Source of the DNA: CBDCLY01 sp965218715
GTDB lineage: Bacteria; Bacteroidota; Bacteroidia; Flavobacteriales_E; Vicingaceae
Reading direction: 5' to 3'
Length of the DNA stretch: 15,688 bases
Assembly: GCA_965218715.1 (NCBI GenBank)
Contig: CBDCLY010000008.1
Span: 1 to 15,688 of the forward strand
Below the pieces are notes generated by a model. The model saw nothing but the letters and a program-made list of their open reading frames with translations. It made no database searches and was not told the DNA's origin. Numbering within the stretch: position 1 is the stretch's first letter; the number at the start of each line of letters is the position of its first letter. Made by a program: the position numbers and the translations under genes. Below are positions 7,904-14,801 of the stretch, piece by piece.

Positions 7904-8431
7904 ATGAAAAAGATCTTATTAATATTTCTAAGTGTATTTAGTCTTCATGCCATAGCGAATGGTCCAGAAGGTGAAAAAATAGGATTAAACATTGGAAATA
8001 AAGCGCCTGAGTTAAAATTTGAGAATCCAAATGGTGAAGTAATCGCCCTTTCAGATTTAAAAGGAAAAATGGTTCTTATCGATTTTTGGGCATCTTGGTG
8101 CGGACCATGCAGAAGAGAAAACCCAAATGTGGTTAAAACCTACAATAATTTTAAAGATAAAAAATTCAAATCTGGCAAAGGCTTTACAGTATACTCGGTT
8201 TCTTTAGATAAAAGTAAAAGCGCATGGCAAAATGCAATTATGCAAGATGCTTTATCTTGGCCATATCATGTAAGTGATTTGAAGGCTTGGTCTGCCGAAC
8301 CAGCAAAAATTTACCGTGTAAGTTCTATCCCACAAGCTTATCTAATTAACGGCGATGGGATAATTGTAGGCAAAGGAAATAGTCTAAGAGGACCAGGACT
8401 GCCAAACATGCTTAAAAGTCTTAGCAAATAA
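7904..8431 (+). CDS. TlpA/ResA-like periplasmic thioredoxin-fold oxidoreductase
   Basis: A thiol-disulfide exchange protein exported to the periplasm. From ATG 7904 it has 175 residues: a signal peptide (MKKILLIFLSVFSLHAIA, cleavage likely after AIA near residue 18), then a thioredoxin fold of the AhpC-TSA/Redoxin type. The active site is WASWCGPC with Cys66 and Cys69, and the cis-proline loop is SSIPQAYLI. There is no lipobox, so the protein is likely soluble or loosely membrane-bound. A TTG at 7883 would add seven residues in front of a good signal peptide and is less likely. It follows murA by 33 bases on the same strand and may be read through from it. The gap holds a small inverted repeat, GCAAT-TAAT-ATTGC. 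Possible roles are cytochrome c maturation or general periplasmic reduction; neither is shown by context. Confidence 0.92.
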   Translation: MKKILLIFLSVFSLHAIANGPEGEKIGLNIGNKAPELKFENPNGEVIALSDLKGKMVLIDFWASWCGPCRRENPNVVKTYNNFKDKKFKSGKGFTVYSVSLDKSKSAWQNAIMQDALSWPYHVSDLKAWSAEPAKIYRVSSIPQAYLINGDGIIVGKGNSLRGPGLPNMLKSLSK

Positions 8432-8513
8432 GAAGATCAAGGCAGAATCCTTCTGTAATTAAATAAGCTACATCTCCCCCATTAAAAATGTTAGAATTAG
8501 GCGTAATATTGCC

Positions 8514-8526
8514 TGCCAATTTGTCG
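8514..8526 (+). promoter_or_regulatory. Imperfect inverted repeat upstream of grpE
   Basis: TGCCAATTTGTCG is an imperfect form of TGNCA-N3-TGNCA, each half being nearly the reverse complement of the other. It ends 11 bases before the sigma-54-like element. Its placement suggests a site for a regulator of the chaperone genes, but this is inferred from position and symmetry only. Confidence 0.3.
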
Positions 8527-8537
8527 TGCAAAAAAAA

Positions 8538-8553
8538 TGGCAAAGCATTTGAA
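8538..8553 (+). promoter_or_regulatory. Sigma-54-like -24/-12 element upstream of grpE
   Basis: TGGCAAAGCATTTGAA aligns base for base with the RpoN consensus TGGCACGN4TTGCW. The -24 TGGCA and the -12 TTG have the correct spacing, but -12 GC is replaced by GA. Transcription would start near 8564, giving a leader of about 16 bases before ATG 8580. No exact TANNTTTG box lies between it and the gene. The call needs experimental support. Confidence 0.4.
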
Positions 8554-8579
8554 ATGCCCGGATTTTTATTCAAAAAATT

Positions 8580-9137
8580 ATGAAAGAGGAAAAAATGTCT
8601 TCCAAAGAAGAAGAAGAAATTACAGAGAGCGAAATAAACGCGAACGAATCTGATCAAGAGACTGATGAGCATCCTATTGAGGAATTGAGTGAAATGGAGA
8701 AGAAAGACTTGGAGATCAAAGAATTGAATGACAAATTCCTACGTCTTTATTCAGAATTTGACAACTTTAGAAGAAGAACACAAAAGGAAAAATTAGACCT
8801 ATACAAAACAGCAGGAGAAGATATCTTTAAAAGTCTTTTGCCTGTAATGGATGATTTCGAACGTGCGAAGAAATCCATGGACGAAACGCAAGATTATGCC
8901 GGTTTAAAAGAAGGTGTAGATTTAATTTACAATAAGTTTTTAGGGGTTTTTAAATCCAATGGAGCAGAACCAATGGAAGCTCAGGGAAAAGACTTTGATA
9001 GTGAAATTCACGAAGCCATTACTCAGATTCCAGCCCCAAGTAAGAAGTTAAAAGGAAAGGTAGTTGACGTTGTTGAAAAAGGCTACTTGTTGAATGAAAA
9101 AGTAATCCGTTACGCCAAAGTGGTAGTAGGAAAATAA
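8580..9137 (+). CDS. grpE: Nucleotide exchange factor GrpE
   Basis: Cytoplasmic co-chaperone that releases ADP from DnaK. It has 185 residues with the family layout. A very acidic disordered N-terminus covers residues 1-40. A long helix or coiled coil follows (KDLEIKELNDKFLRLYSEFD, about 41-60), then NFRRRTQKEK and the DnaK-contacting four-helix and beta-wing region (LLPVMDDFERAKKS, GVDLIYNKFLGVFKSNG). The C-terminal signature is DFDSEIHEAITQIP to VVEKGYLLNEKVIRYAKVVV. ATG 8580 and ATG 8595 are both possible; 8580 fits the sigma-54-like element better. dnaJ begins 5 bases after its stop, so the two form an operon. dnaK is not in the window. Confidence 0.97.
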   Translation: MKEEKMSSKEEEEITESEINANESDQETDEHPIEELSEMEKKDLEIKELNDKFLRLYSEFDNFRRRTQKEKLDLYKTAGEDIFKSLLPVMDDFERAKKSMDETQDYAGLKEGVDLIYNKFLGVFKSNGAEPMEAQGKDFDSEIHEAITQIPAPSKKLKGKVVDVVEKGYLLNEKVIRYAKVVVGK

Positions 9138-9142
9138 AGCAT

Positions 9143-10291
9143 ATGTCAAAAAGAGATTATTACGAAGTTCTAGGCGTTGATAAAAATGCAAGTGCCACGG
9201 AGATAAAAAAATCTTACCGAAAGTTAGCACTTAAGTTTCACCCTGATAAAAACCCTGATAATAAGGAGGCTGAGGAAAAATTTAAGGAGGCAGCGGAGGC
9301 TTACGAGGTACTAAGTAACGAGGAAAAGAAAGCGAAATATGACCGTTTTGGGCATGCCGGTATGGGCGGCGCCAGTGGTTTTGGTGGCGGTGGAATGAAC
9401 ATGGAAGACATCTTCTCGCAATTTGGGGATATATTCGGTGGTAGTGGTTTTGGTGGATTCGGTGGATTTGGCGGTGGTGGCGGCCAAGGCAGAAGAGTAA
9501 ATCGAGGCTCAAATATCCGGGTGAAAGTAAAATTGACACTAAAAGACATTGTTAACGGAGTTGAGAAAAAGATTAAAGTAAAAAAATACATCTCTTGTAA
9601 TACCTGCACAGGAACAGGGGCTGAAGGGGGAAGTGGATTCAGCACTTGCAGTCAATGCAATGGTAGCGGACAAGTGACAAGGGTTACGAATACCTTCTTA
9701 GGCCAAATGCAAACAGCAAGCACCTGCCCACAATGTGGTGGTGATGGAAAAATAATTACCAATAAATGCAACCCTTGTGGAGGTGATGGAATTGTAAAAG
9801 ATGATGAAACAATAGAATTGAAAATTCCTGCAGGAGTAGAAGATGGAATGCAATTATCTGTCAGTGGGAAAGGAAACATGGGCGCTAGGAATGGTATGGC
9901 CGGCGATTTAATTGTTTTAATCGAAGAGGAAGAACATGAAGCCTTAAAGAGAGATGGCAATAACATTTTGTTTGATCTTTACATCCCCTTCCCTGATGCA
10001 GTGCTTGGCACAGAAGTTACTGTTCCGACTGTAAATGGAAAAGCAAAAATAAAAATTGAAGAAGGTACACAAGGGGGTAAGGTACTTCGATTGAGAAATA
10101 AAGGAATTCCTGAAATCAACGGATATAGAACTGGCGATCAATTGGTGAATATCAATGTCTGGACACCACAAAAGTTGAATAAAGAAGAAAAGAAAATTCT
10201 AGAAAAACTGAAGGGCTCCAAAAGTTTTGAACCTAATCCAAGTGCGCAAGACAAGGGTTTCTTTGAAAGAATGAAGGACTACTTTCAATAA
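9143..10291 (+). CDS. dnaJ: Chaperone DnaJ (type I Hsp40)
   Basis: Delivers unfolded clients to DnaK and stimulates its ATPase. The 382 residues have all type I parts in order: a J-domain (1-70) with HPD at 33-35, and a Gly/Phe-rich linker at about 75-118 with repeated GFGG units. A zinc-binding region with four CxxCxGxG-type repeats follows (CNTCTGTG, CSQCNGSG, CPQCGGDG, CNPCGGDG). The peptide-binding C-terminal domains come last. All eight zinc cysteines are present. The gene starts 5 bases after grpE and shares its presumed heat-shock control. The G/F linker is encoded by imperfect GGTGG-rich repeats at about 9360-9485, much richer in G than the flanks; this reflects amino-acid composition, not transfer. 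Its stop is 8 bases from the convergent gene. Confidence 0.98.
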   Translation: MSKRDYYEVLGVDKNASATEIKKSYRKLALKFHPDKNPDNKEAEEKFKEAAEAYEVLSNEEKKAKYDRFGHAGMGGASGFGGGGMNMEDIFSQFGDIFGGSGFGGFGGFGGGGGQGRRVNRGSNIRVKVKLTLKDIVNGVEKKIKVKKYISCNTCTGTGAEGGSGFSTCSQCNGSGQVTRVTNTFLGQMQTASTCPQCGGDGKIITNKCNPCGGDGIVKDDETIELKIPAGVEDGMQLSVSGKGNMGARNGMAGDLIVLIEEEEHEALKRDGNNILFDLYIPFPDAVLGTEVTVPTVNGKAKIKIEEGTQGGKVLRLRNKGIPEINGYRTGDQLVNINVWTPQKLNKEEKKILEKLKGSKSFEPNPSAQDKGFFERMKDYFQ

Positions 10292-10297
10292 TTCACC

Positions 10298-10313
10298 TCT
10301 ATTCTCGAATAGA
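10298..10313. terminator. Possible weak bidirectional hairpin at the dnaJ/YkgJ convergence
   Basis: TCTATTC and GAATAGA form a perfect 7-base inverted repeat around the two bases TC, a few bases after the dnaJ stop and across the last codons of the opposite gene. The stem is AT-rich, the loop is tight and no long T run follows, so termination is only suggested. Confidence 0.25.
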
Positions 10314-10796
10314 CTTAAAAATTTCAGCAACTGCTGGACAAATTACCGTGTTTTCTAAACTCAAGTCCAGTATTTGATGGAACTTTTTTCTATCCGTATG
10401 CGGGTACTCTCTGCATGCCTTAGGTCTCACATCATAAACCTGACAGGAATTATCATCTTGCAAAAAGGCACAAGGACTTTTCTTTAAAACTTGGTCATTG
10501 TCTTCATCAATTTTTAGGTAGGTATTAAAAAAATCAGTTGGTTTAATTCGCAAATGTTTTGAAATCCTGTTGATGTCTTTGTCTGTAAAAACGGGTGAAG
10601 TAGTTTTGCAGCAATTTCCACAATCAAGGCAATCAATCTTATCAAATGCTTCTTCGTGCTCACTATGAACCATTTCATCCAATTTTTTAGGAGTTCGCTT
10701 TTTCCAAGACTTAACTAGGGCCTTATTTAAATCCTTGTCTTTCTTAGCCTCTTCCAAAAAAACTAAATACTCTTTCTTTATTTCTTTTCTATTCAT
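10299..10796 (-). CDS. YkgJ-type cysteine cluster protein
   Basis: Member of the YkgJ (CxxCxxCC) family, thought to bind zinc or an iron-sulfur centre; no reaction is established. In 165 residues the cysteines are Cys56, Cys59, Cys62 and Cys63 (CLDCGNCC), Cys109 (SPCAFL), Cys118 (NSCQVYDVRP), Cys128 (KACREYP) and Cys153 (VICPA). The spacing CxxCxxCC, then CAFL..C..RPxxCR.YP, is the family signature. The N-terminal 50 residues are charged and helical. There is no signal peptide or membrane segment, so it is cytoplasmic. Its ATG lies inside the last codons of mnmD (8-base overlap), which implies translational coupling and perhaps a link to tRNA modification; the link is inference. Its stop lies 8 bases from the dnaJ stop in tail-to-tail arrangement. 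Confidence 0.9.
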   Translation of the reverse strand: MNRKEIKKEYLVFLEEAKKDKDLNKALVKSWKKRTPKKLDEMVHSEHEEAFDKIDCLDCGNCCKTTSPVFTDKDINRISKHLRIKPTDFFNTYLKIDEDNDQVLKKSPCAFLQDDNSCQVYDVRPKACREYPHTDRKKFHQILDLSLENTVICPAVAEIFKSIRE

Positions 10797-11466
10797 TTGG
10801 CTTTTTGGCTCTTAATACCTCTCTTTTCCCTCCAATAGGTCCTGCTAGCTTCTCTACAAAGAACCCAATTTCTTTTAAGCTCCTGCGAATTTTTCCCTTC
10901 ACACAATAACTTACAAGTACACCACCTGGTTTAAGCGCCTCAAAAAGTTTATGAAAGATTTCATCTGTCCACATTTCCTCTTGTTTTTCAGGTGCAAATG
11001 CATCAAAATAGATTAAATGAAATGATGTTTTCATTTCAAATTGACGAAGATCCTCTTTGATTTTTACAAGCGAAAATTCAGTACTTATTGCTGCTACTTC
11101 TTCCCAGGGAGTAGTATGGATTTTTTCAAAATCAGATGAATAATTATCCCCATCAATCATTTTCGAATAATTCAATTCCTTCACTTGTTCCCATTGCATT
11201 GGATATAATTCCAAGCCATGGTATTGAATGGAATTTTGATTTTTTTTTGATTCAATAAAGCTTGTAAATGCATTCAACCCGGTCCCAAAGCCAACTTCAA
11301 GAATTTGAATAGAATCATGTATGGGGAGCAAAGGCCGCAATCCATTGTTCACAAAAATATGTTGCGATTCTGTTATCGAGCCGTTAATGGAATGATAATG
11401 TTCATCCATTTCTGGCAGATAAAACGAATGTGAACCGTCTTTTGTAATTATCAATTCCCTTTTCAT
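10789..11466 (-). CDS. mnmD: MnmD-like tRNA (5-methylaminomethyl-2-thiouridine) methyltransferase
   Basis: SAM-dependent Rossmann-fold methyltransferase of the DUF752 family. It is the stand-alone form of the methyltransferase half of MnmC, making the last step to mnm5s2U34 in tRNA. In 225 residues the N-terminus has the family opening (ITKDGSHSFYLPEMDEHYHS). SAM-binding motif I is LEVGFGTGLNA at 56-66, an acidic residue follows in YHGLELYP, and the signature FDAFAPEKQEEMW lies at 154-166. KPGGVLVSYCVKGKIRRSL follows, and the C-terminal GKREVLRA at 213-220. No FAD oxidoreductase domain is fused, as in Bacillus MnmD. A run of 9 A in the coding strand (plus 11240-11248) keeps its frame. It is the first gene of a two-gene unit and diverges from the thioredoxin-fold gene across 61 bases. 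Confidence 0.9.
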   Translation of the reverse strand: MKRELIITKDGSHSFYLPEMDEHYHSINGSITESQHIFVNNGLRPLLPIHDSIQILEVGFGTGLNAFTSFIESKKNQNSIQYHGLELYPMQWEQVKELNYSKMIDGDNYSSDFEKIHTTPWEEVAAISTEFSLVKIKEDLRQFEMKTSFHLIYFDAFAPEKQEEMWTDEIFHKLFEALKPGGVLVSYCVKGKIRRSLKEIGFFVEKLAGPIGGKREVLRAKKPNE

Positions 11467-11504
11467 CTGTCAACATAATTACAAAAAGATTCAAAAATGC
11501 CACG

Positions 11505-11512
11505 TAATTTTG
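11505..11512 (+). promoter_or_regulatory. Putative -7 box for the thioredoxin-fold gene
   Basis: TAATTTTG matches TANNTTTG and ends 15 bases before ATG 11528, a normal promoter distance. No clear -33 element is seen. The 61-bp divergent gap also holds TAATTATG on the minus strand 7 bases upstream of mnmD, a one-mismatch candidate. Confidence 0.4.
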
Positions 11513-11527
11513 TCCAAAATTTATTGA

Positions 11528-12139
11528 ATGAAAATTGATCTAAGAAAAATAAAGAAGGCTTATAGCTATCAGGAATATTATCAACTACTTCTTGATCTAT
11601 TTGAGCAGGGTTTAACAACTGGAGAAAAACAAGGTGAGGACATGTTGAATTATGCCAAATTGAATCTTCAACGCATGAAAAGGCTCAATAAAACTGCTAA
11701 GTTTAGTCTAGAATTTGAAGAATTTAAGCTGAAGTACAATGAACAAAAAAGGGAAAACTTAAATTGGTTAGTATTGAGTGAAGGCTGGTGCGGGGATGCT
11801 GCTCAAAGTCTTCCAATTTTGTCTGCAATTGCCGAAGAATTAAATGGCGTTGAACTTAACATTGTTTTGAGAGATGAGAATTTAGACCTGATGGACCAGT
11901 TTCTCACCAATGGGGGTAGGTCGATTCCGAAACTTATCATTTCAAGAGAAGAAGACAATGAGGTGCTTAATTCTTGGGGGCCAAGACCAGAACCTGCAAA
12001 TGCAATTATGAAGGATCATAAATCTAGATTAGATTTTGATTATCAGCTAATGAACAAGGAATTACAAGCTTGGTACAATGCGGATAAAACAAAAAGTGTT
12101 CAAGCGGAAATAATTGCTCTTTTAAAAGAAATAATCTAG
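11528..12139 (+). CDS. Thioredoxin family protein with single active-site cysteine
   Basis: Cytoplasmic thioredoxin-fold protein of the Thioredoxin_9 type. Of 203 residues, the first 75 are a mostly helical extension (YSYQEYYQLLLDLFEQ, LNLQRMKRLNKTAKFS). The thioredoxin core follows, with the active-site segment SEGWCGDAAQ at about 84-93. Only the first cysteine (Cys88) is kept and the second CxxC position is Ala91. The cis-proline loop RSIPKLII (Pro134) and a conserved WGPRPEPA motif follow. This family typically has this altered site, so the change is not decay, but dithiol exchange like classical thioredoxin is unlikely; a glutathione-like, peroxidase or binding role is possible. No signal peptide is present. 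It stands between a divergent mnmD and the lipoprotein gene 47 bases downstream. Confidence 0.88.
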   Translation: MKIDLRKIKKAYSYQEYYQLLLDLFEQGLTTGEKQGEDMLNYAKLNLQRMKRLNKTAKFSLEFEEFKLKYNEQKRENLNWLVLSEGWCGDAAQSLPILSAIAEELNGVELNIVLRDENLDLMDQFLTNGGRSIPKLIISREEDNEVLNSWGPRPEPANAIMKDHKSRLDFDYQLMNKELQAWYNADKTKSVQAEIIALLKEII

Positions 12140-12174
12140 GAGCAATAAGCAATCAAAAACATAGTTTCTAAAGG

Positions 12175-12182
12175 TATATTTG
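12175..12182 (+). promoter_or_regulatory. Putative -7 box directly upstream of the lipoprotein start
   Basis: TATATTTG matches TANNTTTG exactly and ends 4 bases before ATG 12187. This would place the transcription start at or very near the A of the start codon. No -33 TTG is visible at the expected spacing. Confidence 0.4.
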
Positions 12183-12186
12183 CAAG

Positions 12187-13659
12187 ATGCATCAAAAAAG
12201 GTATTTATTCTTCTTTAGTATTGTTCTTTTATTGCTATTCTCCTGCCGTAAAGATGAAGAGATCATTACCGATTCTTCTGCTAGTCTCAACTTTTCTGAA
12301 ACAGCTATCAGTTTTGATACTGTCTTTACTACCGTCGGTTCAGCAACCCAAAACATTAGGGTATATAATCCTTTTAAAGAAAGGATTAAGATTAGTTCAA
12401 TTCGACTTAAAAATGGACAGAACAGTAACTTTAGAATCAATGTAGATGGGCAAGCAGGGATTAGCCATCAGAACATTGAGATAGCTCCTAAGGACAGCAT
12501 GTATATCTTCATTGAGGTAACTGTTGATCCTAGTAATGATTTGAGCCCTTTTGTTGTTGAAGATCAAATTGAATTCATTACCAATGGAAACATCCAAGAA
12601 GTAAAATTAGAAGCCTGGGGGCAGAATGCACATTATTACACCGCCACTACTTTTAATCGAAGTTTTCCTGATTATACTTGCATAGATGGACCCTGTATCT
12701 TTCCACCAGTGCCTGTGACGGTAACTTGGCCAAATGATAAGCCTTACGTCATTTATGATTTCCTGCTGGTTGACTCTTTGCATACCTTAAACATCGATCC
12801 AGGTGTTCGAGTCTACTTCCATGGAAATGGTGGGATGTGGGTTTTTAGAGGTGGATCTTTAAACGTAAATGGAACATTGGCGGATCCAGTAAGCTTTCAA
12901 GGCGATCGATTAGAGCCCGATTATGCCGATTTACCGGGTCAATGGGACAGGATTTGGATCAATGAAGGAGCTCAAAATAAAATCAATAATGCGATAATAA
13001 AAAATGCATTCATAGGCATTCAAGCAGAGCCACTTTTTTATAGAGATGGGCCTAGTGTTTATGGTGAGTTAGACATAAGTAACACAGAAATTACAAATTG
13101 CTCAGGATTTGGCCTTTTAACTGGCTTATTTAATTTGGATGCTGATAACATGAACATCAATAATTGTGGCCAACAAACAATTGCTATACAAGCAGACGGT
13201 AGATACAATTTCAATCACCTAACTTCAGCCAACTACTACAATGCTGCAGGAAGAGAAACTCCTTCATTTTTCATAAAAAATTCTATCGTAACCAACCTTG
13301 GTTTAAGAGTAGATACTCCAGTTGTTCGAGTTAGTAACTCAATAATTTATGGAAATCAAGAAAATGAATTGGCCATTGAAATTGTAAACAACGGATCTGT
13401 AGATATTCAATTTAGTGATTGCTTACTGAAAACCAATATTGGAATTTCAGATACCAATCAGTTTAAACGGATAATTCACAATCCTTTTGACCCAGGGTTT
13501 ATTTATGCTCCTGGAAGAGATTTCAGATTAAATGCTAATTCTCCTGCTAAAGATGCTGCAAATCTGATCAAAGCACAATTATTGCCATTAGACATTATTG
13601 GCAATTCTAGGTTGAGTGATGTTGGCCCAGACATTGGTGCTTACGAATACCAGCCCTAG
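12187..13659 (+). CDS. Outer-membrane/surface lipoprotein with beta-helix (choice-of-anchor type)
   Basis: Exported lipoprotein of unknown specific function. The signal peptide (RYLFFFSIVLLLLFSC) ends at lipobox cysteine Cys20. The following RKDEE, a charged and acidic stretch, resembles the Bacteroidota lipoprotein export signal, so surface exposure is likely. Residues about 30-125 look like an ASH/choice-of-anchor D immunoglobulin-like domain (ISFDTVFTTVGSATQNIRVY). Residues about 155-460 are repetitive beta-strand sequence consistent with a right-handed beta-helix (GGSLNVNGTLADPVSFQGDR; GELDISNTEITNCSGFG). The end, NANSPAKDAAN to SDVGPDIGAYEY, is a choice-of-anchor Q-like motif. No T9SS sorting domain follows. 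The 490 residues are complete. Polysaccharide binding or cleavage is possible, but no catalytic residues can be assigned. Its stop shares the bases CTAG with the convergent reductase gene. Confidence 0.88.
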   Translation: MHQKRYLFFFSIVLLLLFSCRKDEEIITDSSASLNFSETAISFDTVFTTVGSATQNIRVYNPFKERIKISSIRLKNGQNSNFRINVDGQAGISHQNIEIAPKDSMYIFIEVTVDPSNDLSPFVVEDQIEFITNGNIQEVKLEAWGQNAHYYTATTFNRSFPDYTCIDGPCIFPPVPVTVTWPNDKPYVIYDFLLVDSLHTLNIDPGVRVYFHGNGGMWVFRGGSLNVNGTLADPVSFQGDRLEPDYADLPGQWDRIWINEGAQNKINNAIIKNAFIGIQAEPLFYRDGPSVYGELDISNTEITNCSGFGLLTGLFNLDADNMNINNCGQQTIAIQADGRYNFNHLTSANYYNAAGRETPSFFIKNSIVTNLGLRVDTPVVRVSNSIIYGNQENELAIEIVNNGSVDIQFSDCLLKTNIGISDTNQFKRIIHNPFDPGFIYAPGRDFRLNANSPAKDAANLIKAQLLPLDIIGNSRLSDVGPDIGAYEYQP

Positions 13660-14705
13660 TTCAATAAAAAGTCAAGTGTGTCAATATGATCAGCATAATC
13701 CCAAAGTTCTGGACTCTGGGTTTTCCCAAATGAGGTGTGACTTTTATTGTCGAGACTACTAACAATGCATTGCAGTTGATCCATTTCATTGCTTACTCTA
13801 GACTCTAAAGATTTAAGATCTTCATAATACTCATAGAACAGGACTCCAATGGGAGCATGATTAGCATTATCCTCTTTCAATAAAAGAAAACCGTTTTCTA
13901 TCAACTCAATGCTATTCATTAGATAAACAGATTTATTGTAATCATAGTTATTGGCATACTTGTTATGCTGAACTACTCCCCTATGCTTGTAAAATGCAGC
14001 AAACAACAAGTTTTTATCATAGTCTTTTGGCAGGTATACCTTACTCACATTTCGGCATCCTAAGCCAAAATAAGTAAATACATCATTTGATAGGCCTTCT
14101 AATTCTTCCTGAGTTTCATTTCCATTTAAAATGGCTATTGAGCTCCTATTTTTTCTTATGATTTTTGGAACATCTTTGAAATAATAATCAAAATACCTTG
14201 CGCTATTGTCGGATCCAGTGGCAATTAAAAAATCAATGTCTTTTAAATTAGTGCTTGGTTCTATCTTGGCTTTTAACTCGGGAGAAATAGCAAAAAGTAT
14301 TTCAATTACCCATAACATCAAATGGCTATCCTTAGAAGAAAGTTTGATTTTTATGGTTTGCTCGGCCATTATCCCGCATAATAAATCATGTAAGCCTACA
14401 AGTGGGATATTGCCTGCGCAAATCAAACCAAGAGTTCTTTTATTTGCAGGTTCTTTTAGGCCTGATAGCCACGTTTCAATGTTTTCATTCGAAAGTGCCA
14501 TTGCCCATGACTCAAGAGCATATGTAATGGTTTCAATTGTGAACCAAGGATTTGCAATTTTAGCCGCATGAAAAACCTTTTTAGCCTCTTCTATTTTCTT
14601 AACAAGCTCATCATTGAGTTCATTACTAGTTAGATTAGAGTTTGCACTTAGTCTAAAGACCAAAGCTAATTCTTCTAAAAGCTTAATTTTTTGCTGAAAT
14701 TGCAT
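13656..14705 (-). CDS. LuxC-like acyl-CoA reductase family protein
   Basis: Member of the LuxC/acyl-CoA reductase family, aldehyde-dehydrogenase-like enzymes that reduce activated fatty acyl groups to aldehydes with NADPH. From ATG 14705 it has 349 residues, somewhat shorter than the roughly 480 of Vibrio LuxC, as in the stand-alone Bacteroidota form. The nucleotide-binding half contains RTLGLICAGNIPLVGLHD (about 90-107) and ATGSDNSARYF. The likely nucleophile is Cys217 in FGLGCRNVSKVYLP. An in-frame TTG at 14711 would add two residues. luxA, luxB, luxD and luxE are absent, so bioluminescence is not implied. The gene diverges from a dicluster ferredoxin across 96 bases, an arrangement common in Bacteroidota to my knowledge. 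That suggests joint work in acyl or aldehyde redox. Substrate unknown. Confidence 0.87.
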   Translation of the reverse strand: MQFQQKIKLLEELALVFRLSANSNLTSNELNDELVKKIEEAKKVFHAAKIANPWFTIETITYALESWAMALSNENIETWLSGLKEPANKRTLGLICAGNIPLVGLHDLLCGIMAEQTIKIKLSSKDSHLMLWVIEILFAISPELKAKIEPSTNLKDIDFLIATGSDNSARYFDYYFKDVPKIIRKNRSSIAILNGNETQEELEGLSNDVFTYFGLGCRNVSKVYLPKDYDKNLLFAAFYKHRGVVQHNKYANNYDYNKSVYLMNSIELIENGFLLLKEDNANHAPIGVLFYEYYEDLKSLESRVSNEMDQLQCIVSSLDNKSHTSFGKTQSPELWDYADHIDTLDFLLN

Positions 14706-14708
14706 AAT

Positions 14709-14716
14709 CAAAATTA
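14709..14716 (-). promoter_or_regulatory. Putative -7 box directly upstream of the acyl-CoA reductase start
   Basis: The minus strand reads TAATTTTG, a TANNTTTG match ending 3 bases before ATG 14705. The layout is the same as upstream of the helicase and lipoprotein genes. No -33 element is evident. Confidence 0.35.
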
Positions 14717-14726
14717 TTGAAAAGAG

Positions 14727-14734
14727 TATTTTTG
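14727..14734 (+). promoter_or_regulatory. Possible -7 box for the ferredoxin gene
   Basis: TATTTTTG matches TANNTTTG 67 bases before ATG 14802. A TTG at 14700-14702 lies 24 bases upstream of it, a little too far for the usual -33 spacing. It lies back to back with the reductase promoter. Confidence 0.3.
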
Positions 14735-14801
14735 TTTGCGGTAATGAACTTTCAATAGTTGAAATTGTTCAGTACAAAATTACTCACTTAAAGCGATTGA
14801 A

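Noticed and set aside
8547..8557. Inverted sequence within GCATTTGAAATGC upstream of grpE as a CIRCE-like heat-shock site
   Set aside because: CIRCE is TTAGCACTC-N9-GAGTGCTAA; the arms here are 6 bases with a single central base and share no sequence with it. The segment is better explained by the sigma-54-like element that it overlaps.
9360..9485. Tandem repeat or recombination site of GGTGG units
   Set aside because: The units are imperfect, in frame, and encode the expected Gly/Phe linker of DnaJ.
9301..9645. Long proline-rich open frame on the minus strand opposite dnaJ
   Set aside because: It mirrors the Gly-rich G/F linker of dnaJ: GGTGG repeats read as Pro codons on the other strand. 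It has no family features, and dnaJ is certain.
13656..14711. Bioluminescence locus
   Set aside because: Only a LuxC-like protein is present; no luciferase subunits, acyl transferase or synthetase genes lie nearby, and this family is widespread in non-luminous Bacteroidota.
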